DNA of 64,000 nucleotides, taken from positions 62,001-126,000 of the forward strand of contig ONKU01000004.1 of assembly GCA_900318535.1 (NCBI GenBank), in the 5' to 3' direction. The position numbers and the translations under genes were made by a program. Of the stretch, positions 1 through 8,383 are shown piece after piece (within the stretch, counting starts at the first letter, position 1; every line of letters begins with the position of its first letter). The notes under the pieces are model-generated. The model did no database searches. It was given only the letters and a program-made list of their open reading frames with translations, and had not been told where the DNA came from. This DNA comes from an uncultured Prevotellaceae bacterium (GTDB lineage: Bacteria > Bacteroidota > Bacteroidia > Bacteroidales > Muribaculaceae).

Positions 1-260
1 ATGTAGTTGGCCGCGGCACACTCGGGCTGCGGGTAGTAGTCGGCGGCGACAACAAAATTGCGCACTCCCTTGTCAAACAGGTCGGGGATGTAGTTGTGCC
101 CGTCACCGGCATCGGTGCGCAGGGCAAAGAAGATGGTCTCCTCGGGCATGGTCAGCGAGCGCGAGTCGGTGAGCAACTGGCTCACGATAGCGTCCTCGTC
201 GATGATGCGTCCGCCGGTCACTTCCAGCGCATTGGATATTTCGGTTATCGAGTAGTTCAT
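1..260 (-). CDS. MurF/alanine racemase bifunctional protein, N-terminal fragment
   Basis: This is the first 86 codons of a gene that continues beyond the left edge. The start is the ATG at 260-258. The N-terminus (MNYSITEISNAL, then LLTDSRSL and EETIFFALRT, then DGHNYIPDLFDKGVRNFVV) follows the MurF N-terminal substrate-binding domain. That domain belongs to the enzyme adding D-Ala-D-Ala to UDP-MurNAc-tripeptide in the cytoplasm. In Bacteroidetes this domain is usually fused to a C-terminal alanine racemase, and it commonly sits next to a GSCFA gene, as here. The fusion cannot be confirmed because the rest is outside the window. It lies 22 bp downstream of the GSCFA stop on the same strand, so the two are probably co-transcribed. 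Confidence 0.8.
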   Translation of the reverse strand, partial: MNYSITEISNALEVTGGRIIDEDAIVSQLLTDSRSLTMPEETIFFALRTDAGDGHNYIPDLFDKGVRNFVVAADYYPQPECAAANY

Positions 261-261
261 T

Positions 262-289
262 TTAGTCCTTAGTTTTTAGTCCTTAGTTG
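262..289. repeat. Intergenic heptamer array A1 (TTAGNNN x4)
   Basis: Four contiguous 7-bp units (TTAGTCC, TTAGTTT, TTAGTCC, TTAGTTG) fill the gap between the GSCFA gene and murF. The GSCFA stop codon (TTA on this strand, 283-285) is the start of the last unit. Read on the minus strand the units are NNNCTAA, giving TAA stops in successive frames. This is one of eleven such sites in the window. Confidence 0.8.
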
Positions 290-1269
290 ACGGCTTGTAG
301 CGCTTTTTGAAGCTGCGGGTGTTGGGCCAGATAAGGATATTCCTTGATCAGGTTGCGCACCACGCTGGCGGTGTCGGCATTAAAGCGGTCCACCGTCTCG
401 CGGTTGGCGCTCATGGGCCGGTGCTGCAGCCGCTTGTGGATGCGCTCGCAGCGTGACACGGCCAGTGCGCTGCGGTCGTCGAGGTAGGTAGCCTGGAAGG
501 CCTGCCAGATGTATTCCACCGCCACATCGCTGGGGTGTACCATGTCGCTGCTGTAGAAGCGGTAGTCACGCAGGTCGTCCAGCATGATTTCATAGGCGGG
601 AAAATAGTCGCAATACTCGCGGTGGCGGGCTATGGCCTCGTTGATGGCGACGCGCAGGGCTGCCTTGCTCAGCGAGTTGGTGTCCAGCCCGTCGGCAATG
701 TGGCGGATGGGGCTCACGGTGAGGATGACGCGCAGTTCCGGGTTAAACGCGTGCAGGCTCGTGAGCATGCTGTCCAGTTCCCTGGTCATGTCGCTCACCG
801 ATGCCATTTTGCGCTCAAACTCGTGCTGCGGCACCTTGTGGCAGTTGGCAACGACCTCGCCTGTCGATTTCAGGCGATAGACGATGGCTGTTCCCAGGGT
901 GATGGTGAGCAGTTGGGCCGTTTTCAGGGCTTGGTGTCCCTGCTCGATGCGCTGGTTCATGCGGTCGATGGTTGCCTGTTTGTCGGGCAGGGAGTGGCGC
1001 GAATGGAAATCAAAGCTGTTCCATACGCCTCCTTGCATGAACAGGTCCTGCCCGGCGACGGGTGTGCAATCGATGAGGCGCTGCACCCCGCGAGCGATGC
1101 TCATGGGGTTGTAAAGTGTGCCCATGGGGTTGACGGTGGCGTTGAACAGCGCCGCATGCATCTTGGCACCGATGTTGTCGCTGAAACACGACCCCAGCAG
1201 CACCACGCTGTCGCTGTGATGCAGCCATCCACGGTTCTCGCCCGTTTTTACTGTCGTCCTGAACTCCAT
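283..1269 (-). CDS. GSCFA domain protein
   Basis: This 328-residue protein carries the signature VLLGSCFSDNIGAKM near residues 23-37, which gives the GSCFA family its name. The fold is SGNH-hydrolase-like. LTLGTAIVYR, VILTVSPIRH and a C-terminal SSDMVHPSDVAVEYIW look like the later blocks of an SGNH/GDSL-type fold, with the Asp-x-x-His motif in the last one. Substrate and role are unknown; there is no signal peptide, so it is probably cytoplasmic. In Bacteroidales this gene typically neighbours murF-alr, which suggests a link to cell-wall metabolism, but that is inference from context only. The start is the ATG at 1269-1267. A promoter-like TATCTTTG lies about 30 bp upstream. Confidence 0.85.
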   Translation of the reverse strand: MEFRTTVKTGENRGWLHHSDSVVLLGSCFSDNIGAKMHAALFNATVNPMGTLYNPMSIARGVQRLIDCTPVAGQDLFMQGGVWNSFDFHSRHSLPDKQATIDRMNQRIEQGHQALKTAQLLTITLGTAIVYRLKSTGEVVANCHKVPQHEFERKMASVSDMTRELDSMLTSLHAFNPELRVILTVSPIRHIADGLDTNSLSKAALRVAINEAIARHREYCDYFPAYEIMLDDLRDYRFYSSDMVHPSDVAVEYIWQAFQATYLDDRSALAVSRCERIHKRLQHRPMSANRETVDRFNADTASVVRNLIKEYPYLAQHPQLQKALQAVN

Positions 1270-1297
1270 TGAAACTTAAAATGGTTGTTTTAACAGG

Positions 1298-1305
1298 CAA
1301 AGATA
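1298..1305 (-). promoter_or_regulatory. Bacteroidetes -7 element for GSCFA/murF
   Basis: TATCTTTG on the minus strand matches the TAnnTTTG -7 consensus of Bacteroidetes housekeeping promoters and lies about 30 bp upstream of the GSCFA start. No convincing TTTG is seen at -33, so confidence is moderate. Confidence 0.55.
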
Positions 1306-1372
1306 CGGTAATTTTGGTAAAATATCCCCACTTTATTGACATTATTTAAAAAAGCAGTTTTCTGTCGGATGT

Positions 1373-1409
1373 AAAAAAATGAGGGCTCTAGTTTCCTAAA
1401 GCCCTCATT
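1373..1409 (-). terminator. Intrinsic terminator of the LRR surface-protein gene
   Basis: A 10-bp perfect stem (1378-1387 with 1400-1409, AATGAGGGCT and its complement) with a 12-nt loop. On the minus strand it is followed directly by a run of seven T. It sits 17 bp after the stop codon of the gene at 1426-5094. Confidence 0.85.
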
Positions 1410-1425
1410 GATTAGATGTTATACG

Positions 1426-4400
1426 CTATTTCTTGATGAAATTGTATTGTCCCGTGATGTCGTTGAAATAGACATCGTAGGTGCCTGCTGCGACAGGGAT
1501 ATTCGGTCCATTTAGCTCGCCCTGTCCAAAGGGGAACGCTGTAGCACCCCAGTTGTTTGCCCAATCATTGTCGGCAGCAAATTTGACTTCGCTATCGTTG
1601 GCAAGCGTAAAGTTCCTGAAGATCCAGTTGTGGTTTTCCTTTTCGGGATTCAACTTTGTCATGTTGTAAGTGGGGTCTGTGACCGCCCAATCCGAATGGT
1701 AACCCACGATGTTGATGGTGTTGAACGTGTTGGGAGTATCGCCCGAGTAGGGCAAAATGTAGAATCTGTTGGTTGTGGTATACGCCAAAATGGTATAGTA
1801 ACCGTCGTTACCTGTCCTAATACCAGTAATCTCTTCGCCGCCTTGGCCGAAAACGCCGTTTGGCTTCATGCCCCAGCAGTCGTCGTTACTGCCGGGATGA
1901 TGGATGAGCATGACGCCATCGTTGGCTCCAAAGAAACCGGTGTAGGACAATTGCCCCTTTCCATTATTATCAAACTCCCCGACGGGATAAAGAGGAATCA
2001 AGCCACGACCGATGCTGCTCACACCCTGATTCTCCCATGGATTGCTGCCCACGCGGTCCCCGGTCAGGTACCACATGTCGATGGGCTCGGGCCCGGGCCA
2101 TGCACCGCTGAGCAGATAGTCGATGAGCGAGGTTACATCAGCGATGTTGATGCTGCCGTCCTGGTTGGCATCGGATGCGTCGAGGTCGACCGTTGATTCG
2201 TCTCCACTCAGCAGATAATCGATAAGGGCCGTTACGTCAGCAATGTTCACTTGCCCGTCGGCATTCACGTCACCCCGCTCCGCATCGCCTAGGGTGATGG
2301 CAACATTGTCCACGGCAAAGTAGTCGCCAGTGGCATTGACACTACTGTCCTTGATATAACTCCAGGAAAGCGTGTGGGTGCCTTCGGAGAGAGAAACCGA
2401 ATAAGTCTCCCAGTCGTTATCGTAGGCACCATATATGAATTGATTCACTCCATCGATGGCGAAGCAACATATATCCCAAACCGGATCGCTGCCTTCGCCC
2501 CATGCCTTGAAGTCAAACGACAAGACGCCAGGCCTATTTAGATTGACGGTGGCAGTCATGACTGATGAACTGGAGTGTATGCCGGAATTGCCTGACTTGG
2601 CAAGCATGCGGCCGCCATCATAGAGTGTGTACCATGGATAATCGCCGACGCTTGTGAAGTGGATGTTGCCTCCATCAACATTCAAGACGTCGTCAAGGGT
2701 TGCAAATGCCTCAAGGTGGGTAAACTTCTTCCAGCCCAAAGCGTTCTGATAGGCTGTCCTAGAAGTTTGGGGTATATTCAAGACGGCAGTGTTGTACACT
2801 TCGGGCATAAAGGTTGTATTATAATCACTATTTGGCTCATTGAGCGTGGGCGGTGTCAAGGCATGGCAGGTTACCTCGGTGATTTTAGAGCAAAAATAGA
2901 AACATGTCGAGCCTATAGAGGACACATTTTCACCGATCTCCACGCTGGTCAATTCCGAGCAGTTGCGGAAAGCCATACTGCCGATGGTCTGTACCGAATT
3001 GGGAATAACCACTTTTTTGAGATTCAAGCAAAGCCAGAAAGCATTATTGCCTATGGTCTCTACCGAATTGGGAATAGCTACCTCGGTCAATCCTTCACAA
3101 TAATGGAAAGCATAGGCATTGATGGAACGGATGGTATTGGGCATCACGACACGTGTCAACGATTTGCTCATTTTAAAAGCATTCTGACCGATTGCTGTCA
3201 CCGTGTAGGGTTTGCCGTTGTAGGGTACGATCTCAGGGATATAGACAGCGCCACTGTAACTGTTATAGTCAGAGGTCCTACAGGTTACCTCCACGGTATT
3301 GGAGCCTGTGATATTGTAGTAGATGCCTTCATACTCGAAGTCGTACTCCAATTCCTTTATGTTGGAAAACTGATTCCAGCTGGCAGTGGACTGGTAGGAA
3401 CTATTGCTGCCCTTGGGCACCCATAACTGAGCATTGTTATAGACGGATTGCTCAAAATTGGTGGCGTCCATGTTCCATGCTTCAGGACTCAAGGAGGTGA
3501 CAGACGTCAGACCGGTACATCCTTTAAAGACGTTCGCAGCCGTACTGTATGAGGTGTTAAATCGGCAATTCTCTCCTATGATAACCGATGTCAACGATGA
3601 GCAATCAGAAAAAGCCATTCCGCCGACATAAGTGACCGAATTGGGGATTACCACACTTGTCAAACCCGAACAACCCATGAATGCAGCCATATCGATGCTT
3701 GTTACCGAATTGGGAATCGTTAAGCTGGTCAATCCCGAGCATCCAGCAAATGCAACTCGACCGATTGTAACCACGTTGTCGCCGATGCTTATTTCCGTGA
3801 TTTGATTGCAATTCTGAAAAGCATAATCACCGACCTCGGTAACGTTATATCCGTTGGCCGTTGAGGGGATAGCATAGTAGCCGGCAGGTGACGGAAGTAC
3901 ATGGCCTACAACCTTAGCTGTGGTGGGGCTGGTGATGACAAACTGGAGATTGTCGAAGGTAAAGTCATAGGTGCTGGCGGCGATATGGGAGAAATCTTTC
4001 CAAACATCGGCCGTCTGATATGCATTCAAGGCTATCGAGGGGACGTTGAGCGTGGCGTTAGCGTAGGCCTGGCTGGGGAAACTGTTGCTGCTGGCACACA
4101 AGGGGGGCGTTGTCGCACGGCAGATGATGTTAGTGAGATTATTACAGCTGCTAAATGCGTTTTGGGCAATCCAGGTGACACTGGACGGGATGATGATCTC
4201 CTGTAACGCAAGGCATCCGCCAAAGGTGCAGTAATTGATGTACTGGACGCCCTCGGGGATGTTCACTTGGCTCAAATAGTAACAGTCATAGAAAGCATAA
4301 TTGCCGATGCTGCTGACTGTCGGTGGAAGCTTCACGCTATATAGCTCATGGCCATTATAGAAGGCTTCAGTGCCTACCGAGGTCACGTTGTAGGTGGTAC

Positions 4401-5094
4401 CGTTATGGACGACCACCTCGGGAACCTCTATGTTACCGCTGTAATCCTCGGCAAAGCGGAGGGCGTGTGTGACGGCTACCTTATTGTCTCCCAGATCTTT
4501 ATAGAAGATGGCGTCCTCGGCGAAGTCGCAGTCCGTTTCCTTGATGTTGGTAAACGTTGACAAACAACCGCCCACCGATTGATAGGCAGCTTTTGTACCT
4601 TGGGGCACAATCAGTGTGGCCCCGCTCAAGACCGATGAAGGAAAATTATTGTTATTCCAATTGTATGCCGTGGGCGACAGGCAGATGATGCTCTTTAAAT
4701 TGGTACAACCGTCAAACACATAGTTGTAGCAAGCGTAAAAGTCGGCAGGCAGCGTGATGTTGGTCAGTCCTGTGCAGTTCTGGAACGCATTGTTCATCAG
4801 ATTCCTGATTGTAGGAGGGAGTACCACACGTTTCAAGCCGGTACAATTTTTAAATGCTGACGGGTTGATTTGGACAACGTTGTAGGTCGTGCCATTGTAG
4901 GTCACAGTGGATGGAATGATCACCGTGCCGCTGTAACTGTTGTAGTCAGTGTCCTTGTAAGTCACAAAAACGTTTGTGCCATTGATGACATAGTAGATGC
5001 CGTCCTTGGCAAAGTCGTAGGCACTGGCGGAAAAGGCCAATGCAAGACACGCCACCATGGTGGCCAATGTCTTGAAAAGTGTAAGTCTGTTCAT
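1426..5094 (-). CDS. BspA-type leucine-rich-repeat secreted protein with dockerin-like and carbohydrate-binding-like C-terminal domains
   Basis: This 1222-residue protein begins with a signal peptide (hydrophobic LATMVACLALAFSASA, cleavage near residue 25). Residues about 26-790 are LRR_5 (BspA-type) repeats such as AFKNCTGLKRVVLPPTI, in three blocks separated by short FAEDAIFY-like linkers. Residues about 797-940 form a jelly-roll-like module. Residues about 941-1000 hold two Ca-binding-loop motifs (GDVNADGQVNIADV and SDANQDGSINIADV) of the dockerin type I pattern. Residues about 1005-1222 (WYLTGDRVGSNPW at the start, FAADNDWANNWG near the end) resemble SusE/SusF-type outer-membrane glycan-binding domains. 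BspA-like proteins are surface adhesins in related oral and gut bacteria. Substrate binding is inferred. A strong terminator follows. The dockerin placed before another domain, rather than at the end, is unusual. Confidence 0.85.
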   Translation of the reverse strand: MNRLTLFKTLATMVACLALAFSASAYDFAKDGIYYVINGTNVFVTYKDTDYNSYSGTVIIPSTVTYNGTTYNVVQINPSAFKNCTGLKRVVLPPTIRNLMNNAFQNCTGLTNITLPADFYACYNYVFDGCTNLKSIICLSPTAYNWNNNNFPSSVLSGATLIVPQGTKAAYQSVGGCLSTFTNIKETDCDFAEDAIFYKDLGDNKVAVTHALRFAEDYSGNIEVPEVVVHNGTTYNVTSVGTEAFYNGHELYSVKLPPTVSSIGNYAFYDCYYLSQVNIPEGVQYINYCTFGGCLALQEIIIPSSVTWIAQNAFSSCNNLTNIICRATTPPLCASSNSFPSQAYANATLNVPSIALNAYQTADVWKDFSHIAASTYDFTFDNLQFVITSPTTAKVVGHVLPSPAGYYAIPSTANGYNVTEVGDYAFQNCNQITEISIGDNVVTIGRVAFAGCSGLTSLTIPNSVTSIDMAAFMGCSGLTSVVIPNSVTYVGGMAFSDCSSLTSVIIGENCRFNTSYSTAANVFKGCTGLTSVTSLSPEAWNMDATNFEQSVYNNAQLWVPKGSNSSYQSTASWNQFSNIKELEYDFEYEGIYYNITGSNTVEVTCRTSDYNSYSGAVYIPEIVPYNGKPYTVTAIGQNAFKMSKSLTRVVMPNTIRSINAYAFHYCEGLTEVAIPNSVETIGNNAFWLCLNLKKVVIPNSVQTIGSMAFRNCSELTSVEIGENVSSIGSTCFYFCSKITEVTCHALTPPTLNEPNSDYNTTFMPEVYNTAVLNIPQTSRTAYQNALGWKKFTHLEAFATLDDVLNVDGGNIHFTSVGDYPWYTLYDGGRMLAKSGNSGIHSSSSVMTATVNLNRPGVLSFDFKAWGEGSDPVWDICCFAIDGVNQFIYGAYDNDWETYSVSLSEGTHTLSWSYIKDSSVNATGDYFAVDNVAITLGDAERGDVNADGQVNIADVTALIDYLLSGDESTVDLDASDANQDGSINIADVTSLIDYLLSGAWPGPEPIDMWYLTGDRVGSNPWENQGVSSIGRGLIPLYPVGEFDNNGKGQLSYTGFFGANDGVMLIHHPGSNDDCWGMKPNGVFGQGGEEITGIRTGNDGYYTILAYTTTNRFYILPYSGDTPNTFNTINIVGYHSDWAVTDPTYNMTKLNPEKENHNWIFRNFTLANDSEVKFAADNDWANNWGATAFPFGQGELNGPNIPVAAGTYDVYFNDITGQYNFIKK

Positions 5095-5228
5095 AAGCGT
5101 GATATTTTATGGATGAATATTTTTGCTGTAATCGTAGCGCAAATATAAAGCAAAAACACGGTTTTGCAAAGTTATTGGCGCTTTTTATGCTATTTTTTGG
5201 CGCTTTTGAAAGAAAAATGCGTCAATAA

Positions 5229-5259
5229 TTTGCAAACATGAATTTTGTCACTAACTTTG
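5229..5259 (+). promoter_or_regulatory. Promoter of the cydAB operon
   Basis: TTTG at 5229-5232 and TAACTTTG at 5252-5259 are separated by 19 bp, matching the Bacteroidetes -33/-7 pattern. Transcription would start near 5266. This rules out the upstream in-frame start at 5238 for the next gene and supports the ATG at 5292. Confidence 0.7.
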
Positions 5260-5291
5260 TAAGTTGTTTAACTTTACAATTGCCTCTCGTC

Positions 5292-5525
5292 ATGAGTGAC
5301 CGTCAAGACAATCAGCAAGGATTCTGGTCGCGTGTTTTCCACCTGTACTACGATGGATTCCGCAGCATGACTGTGGGCAAAACCTTGTGGCTGATTATCG
5401 GCATCAAATTATTTATCTTTTTTGTCATCATCAAGATGATATTCTTCCCCAACTTCTTGAACACCAAGTGTGACACCGAGCAGGAGAAGACCGAATACGT
5501 GCGCCATCAGCTCACTGACCGCTAG
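5292..5525 (+). CDS. DUF4492 small membrane protein, cytochrome bd associated
   Basis: This 77-residue protein (MSDRQDNQQGFWSRVFHLYYDGF) has one transmembrane segment (LWLIIGIKLFIFFVIIKMIFF, about residues 32-52). Small DUF4492 proteins are a regular first gene of cydAB operons in Bacteroidetes, and cydA starts 40 bp downstream here. The role is unknown; a small accessory subunit or assembly factor of the bd oxidase, like CydX in Proteobacteria, is a reasonable inference, but there is no sequence similarity to CydX to support it. The frame stays open upstream to 5238, but the promoter overlaps that region. The stop codon TAG (5523-5525) leads directly into a degenerate heptamer array. Confidence 0.8.
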   Translation: MSDRQDNQQGFWSRVFHLYYDGFRSMTVGKTLWLIIGIKLFIFFVIIKMIFFPNFLNTKCDTEQEKTEYVRHQLTDR

Positions 5526-5527
5526 AG

Positions 5528-5562
5528 ACGATTAACGACTAATAACTAATAACTTAACACTT
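5528..5562 (+). repeat. Intergenic heptamer array A2 (degenerate)
   Basis: Five units with a 7-bp period (ACGATTA, ACGACTA, ATAACTA, ATAACTT, AACACTT) fill the gap between the DUF4492 gene and cydA, ending 3 bp before the cydA ATG. It is less regular than the other arrays, and its core is CTAA/TTAA rather than TTAG. Confidence 0.5.
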
Positions 5563-5565
5563 AAG

Positions 5566-7149
5566 ATGGAAGAATTAATCAATGTAGTTGACTGGTCGAG
5601 GGCGCAATTTGCACTCACGGCTATCTACCATTGGTTGTTCGTGCCGTTGACGCTGGGTCTGGGTATTATCGTCGCTGTTATGGAGACTATCTATCTAAAG
5701 ACCAAGAGCGAGAAATGGCTTGCGACAACCAAGTTCTGGATGACCATCTTCGGCGTGAACTTCGCCATCGGCGTCGCCACGGGTATCATCCTGGAGTTTG
5801 AGTTCGGCACCAACTGGTCCAATTACAGCTGGTTTGTGGGCGACATCTTTGGCGCTCCGTTAGCAGTAGAGGGCATCCTGGCCTTCTTCATGGAGTCGAC
5901 GTTCATCGCAGTGATGTTCTTTGGTTGGAAAAAGGTGAGCCCCAAGTTCCACCTGGCCGCCACATGGCTTACGGCCATTGGCGCCAGTCTGTCGGCATTG
6001 TGGATTCTTGTTGCCAACGCATGGATGCAGTATCCCACGGGGTGCGAGTTCAACCCCGCCACGATGCGCAACGAGATGACGAGCTTTGCCGCTGTGGCAC
6101 TCTCGCCCATGGCGATGAGCAAGTTTTTCCACACCGTGCTGAGTGCCTGGACGCTGGGCGGCGTGTTTGTGTGTGGCGTGTGCGGCTGGATGATGCTCAA
6201 GAAGCGTAATCTGGACCACTGCTGGCGCAGCCTCAAGGTGGGCGCATGGGTGGGCGTCATCGGCATTGTGCTGACGATGATCACCGGCGACACCAGTGCT
6301 GTGACCGTGGCCAAGTACCAGCCCATGAAGTTGGCAGCCATGGAAGGATTGTACAAGGGCAACCACGAGCAAGCCATCGTGGCCTTCGGTATCTTGAACC
6401 CGTCCAAGCAAGCCTTTGACGATCAGGATCCTTATCTGTTCGACATCAGCATCCCCTATGGCCTGTCATTCCTTGCCACCCACGATTTCAAGGCCTTTGT
6501 GCCCGGCATCGAGGACATCATCAATGGCGTGAGCTATGACAACGAGGGTAATGAAATCAACACTGTTTCCTATGCCGAGCGCATGGAGCGCGGCAAGCAG
6601 CTGCAAGAGATGCTCTCGCAGTACAGCGCGGCGATGAACAGCGGCAACACGATGCTGCAGGACAGCCTCAAGAATGTCATTAACGCCGACTTCAAGCACT
6701 TTGGCTACGCCTATCTCGACAAGCCCGAGGAGGCCATCCCCAATGTGCCCCTGACGTTTTACACGTTCCACTTCATGGTGACCGTTGGCGGCTACCTGCT
6801 GGTGTTCCTGTTACTGGCGCTGTTCTTCGTGTATAAGCCCAACATCTTGAACAAGGCCAAGTGGGCCAAGTGGTGGCACATCCTGGCCATCATCACCATT
6901 CCGCTAACCTACCTGTGCAGCGCGAGCGGATGGATTGTCGCCGAGGTGGGACGCCAGCCCTGGACCATCCAAGACCTGATGCCCAACAAAGTGGCCATCA
7001 GCGACTTGAGCGCAGGTTATGTACAGACGACCTTCTGGATCTTTGCCGTGGTGTTCACCGCCTTGCTGATTGCCGACATCGGCATCATCTGCAAGCAGAT
7101 TTCCAAGAAGTCGCAGACCGATTTAGAGATTGATAACGAGAAAAAGTAA
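5566..7149 (+). CDS. cydA: Cytochrome bd ubiquinol oxidase subunit I
   Basis: This 527-residue subunit of the cytoplasmic-membrane quinol oxidase reduces O2 to water with very high affinity. It carries the haem and quinol sites. ARAQFALTAIYHWLFVPLTLGLG at the N-terminus contains the conserved haem-ligand His (residue 22, equivalent to E. coli His19). GRQPW at about 462-466 is the family signature. Multiple transmembrane helices run throughout, and a hydrophilic loop of about 130 residues in the middle (about 260-395) corresponds to the Q-loop. Length is typical. It forms an operon with the DUF4492 gene upstream and cydB, which begins 15 bp after its stop. In a gut anaerobe this oxidase scavenges trace oxygen (known for Bacteroides). 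Confidence 0.97.
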   Translation: MEELINVVDWSRAQFALTAIYHWLFVPLTLGLGIIVAVMETIYLKTKSEKWLATTKFWMTIFGVNFAIGVATGIILEFEFGTNWSNYSWFVGDIFGAPLAVEGILAFFMESTFIAVMFFGWKKVSPKFHLAATWLTAIGASLSALWILVANAWMQYPTGCEFNPATMRNEMTSFAAVALSPMAMSKFFHTVLSAWTLGGVFVCGVCGWMMLKKRNLDHCWRSLKVGAWVGVIGIVLTMITGDTSAVTVAKYQPMKLAAMEGLYKGNHEQAIVAFGILNPSKQAFDDQDPYLFDISIPYGLSFLATHDFKAFVPGIEDIINGVSYDNEGNEINTVSYAERMERGKQLQEMLSQYSAAMNSGNTMLQDSLKNVINADFKHFGYAYLDKPEEAIPNVPLTFYTFHFMVTVGGYLLVFLLLALFFVYKPNILNKAKWAKWWHILAIITIPLTYLCSASGWIVAEVGRQPWTIQDLMPNKVAISDLSAGYVQTTFWIFAVVFTALLIADIGIICKQISKKSQTDLEIDNEKK

Positions 7150-7164
7150 AGGAGGACCCAAGAC

Positions 7165-8304
7165 ATGACAACATACAATTTATTGCAGAATTACTGGTGG
7201 CTCATCATGTCGGTGCTGGGCGCCTTGCTGGTGTTCCTGCTCATGGTGCAGGGCGGCCAGTCGATGCTCATCCATTACGGCAAACCCGACAAGCGTGCGT
7301 TGCTCATCAACTCGATGGGCCGCAAGTGGGAATTGACCTACACCACGCTGGTGACCTTTGGCGGCGCCTTCTTTGCCTCGTTCCCGCTGTTCTACAGCAC
7401 AAGCTTTGGCGGTGCCTACTGGCTGTGGATGCTCATCCTGTTCAGTTTTGTGATACAGGCAATCAGCTATGAGTACCGCTCCAAACCGGGCAATATCTAC
7501 GGCTCTCGTTTCTACGACACGCTGTTGCTCATCAACGGCATCGTGGGTCCCGTGCTGCTGGGTGTCGCGGTTGCGACGATGTTCTTTGGTGCCGAGTTCA
7601 CAGTGACCAAGAACAACATCCTCAACGTTCAGGCGGCAACTATCTCGCAATGGGGACCGCGTCACGGCATCGAGGCCATCTTCTGCTGGAAAAACCTGCT
7701 GTTTGGCGTGATGGTGTTCTTCCTGGCCCGCACGTTGGCGTCACTTTATTTCATCAACAATATCGATGACGAGGAGGTCAATGCCAGCCAGCGTCACCTG
7801 CTGCTGGTCAATGCGGGCGTCTTCGTCCCCTTGTTCATCGCGGTTGTGGTGGTCATCCTCACCTCGCCGGGCGTGGGATATGACGACGGCGGCAACATGG
7901 AGTGGGTGGCTTATAAATACCTCAAGAATTTCGTGGCCATGTGGTGGGCACTGGTTATCCTGCTTATGGGCGTGGTGATGGTGCTGTTCGGCATCGGCAA
8001 GACGCTGATGAAGGGTGATTACAAGCAGGGCATCTGGCCCGCAGGCATCGGCACCGTGCTTGTGGTGATGACCCTGTTTTGGGTGATGGGCTACAACAAC
8101 ACCGCCTACCTGCCCTCGCTGCTCGACGTGCAGAGTTCGCTCACGCTGCGCAACAGTTCGTCAAGTGAGTTCACCCTCACCGTGATGAGTGTCGTGTCGA
8201 TTCTCGTGCCCTTTGTGCTGGCCTACATCGCCTACTGCTGGTACAAAATGGACCACCGCAAACTCACCAGCGACGAACTCGACCATACGGACGAGAAGTA
8301 TTAA
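7165..8304 (+). CDS. cydB: Cytochrome bd ubiquinol oxidase subunit II
   Basis: This 379-residue, largely hydrophobic partner of CydA has about eight or nine transmembrane segments. Typical CydB features are the N-terminal WWLIMSVLGALLVFLLMVQGGQ, the block FSFVIQAISYEYRSKPGN after the second helix, and a C-terminal helix followed by a short basic tail (YCWYKMDHRKL). A GGAGG-like purine run lies at 7149-7155, just after cydA and about 10 bp before the ATG. This is unusual here because most genes in the window lack a Shine-Dalgarno sequence. The stop codon is followed at once by an eight-unit heptamer array. Confidence 0.96.
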   Translation: MTTYNLLQNYWWLIMSVLGALLVFLLMVQGGQSMLIHYGKPDKRALLINSMGRKWELTYTTLVTFGGAFFASFPLFYSTSFGGAYWLWMLILFSFVIQAISYEYRSKPGNIYGSRFYDTLLLINGIVGPVLLGVAVATMFFGAEFTVTKNNILNVQAATISQWGPRHGIEAIFCWKNLLFGVMVFFLARTLASLYFINNIDDEEVNASQRHLLLVNAGVFVPLFIAVVVVILTSPGVGYDDGGNMEWVAYKYLKNFVAMWWALVILLMGVVMVLFGIGKTLMKGDYKQGIWPAGIGTVLVVMTLFWVMGYNNTAYLPSLLDVQSSLTLRNSSSSEFTLTVMSVVSILVPFVLAYIAYCWYKMDHRKLTSDELDHTDEKY

Positions 8305-8360
8305 TGAGCTGTTAGCTTTTAGCAATGAGCTGTTAGCTTTTAGCTTTTGACTGTTAGCGC
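8305..8360 (+). repeat. Intergenic heptamer array A3 (eight units)
   Basis: Eight contiguous 7-bp units begin 1 nt after the cydB stop codon: TGAGCTG, TTAGCTT, TTAGCAA, TGAGCTG, TTAGCTT, TTAGCTT, TTGACTG, TTAGCGC. The three-unit block TGAGCTG-TTAGCTT-TTAGCNN occurs twice, indicating block duplication. It is the longest single-orientation array in the window. Confidence 0.85.
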
Positions 8361-8383
8361 TGATTAACTTACAATAAAATATT

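Noticed and set aside
535..1272. A 245-codon open frame on the plus strand across the GSCFA gene
   Set aside because: It is antisense to a gene with a clear GSCFA motif, lacks any recognisable domain, and reflects the codon bias of the real gene.
5238..5291. Upstream extension of the DUF4492 gene
   Set aside because: The region overlaps the -7 element of the cydAB promoter; family members start at the MSDRQ-type sequence.
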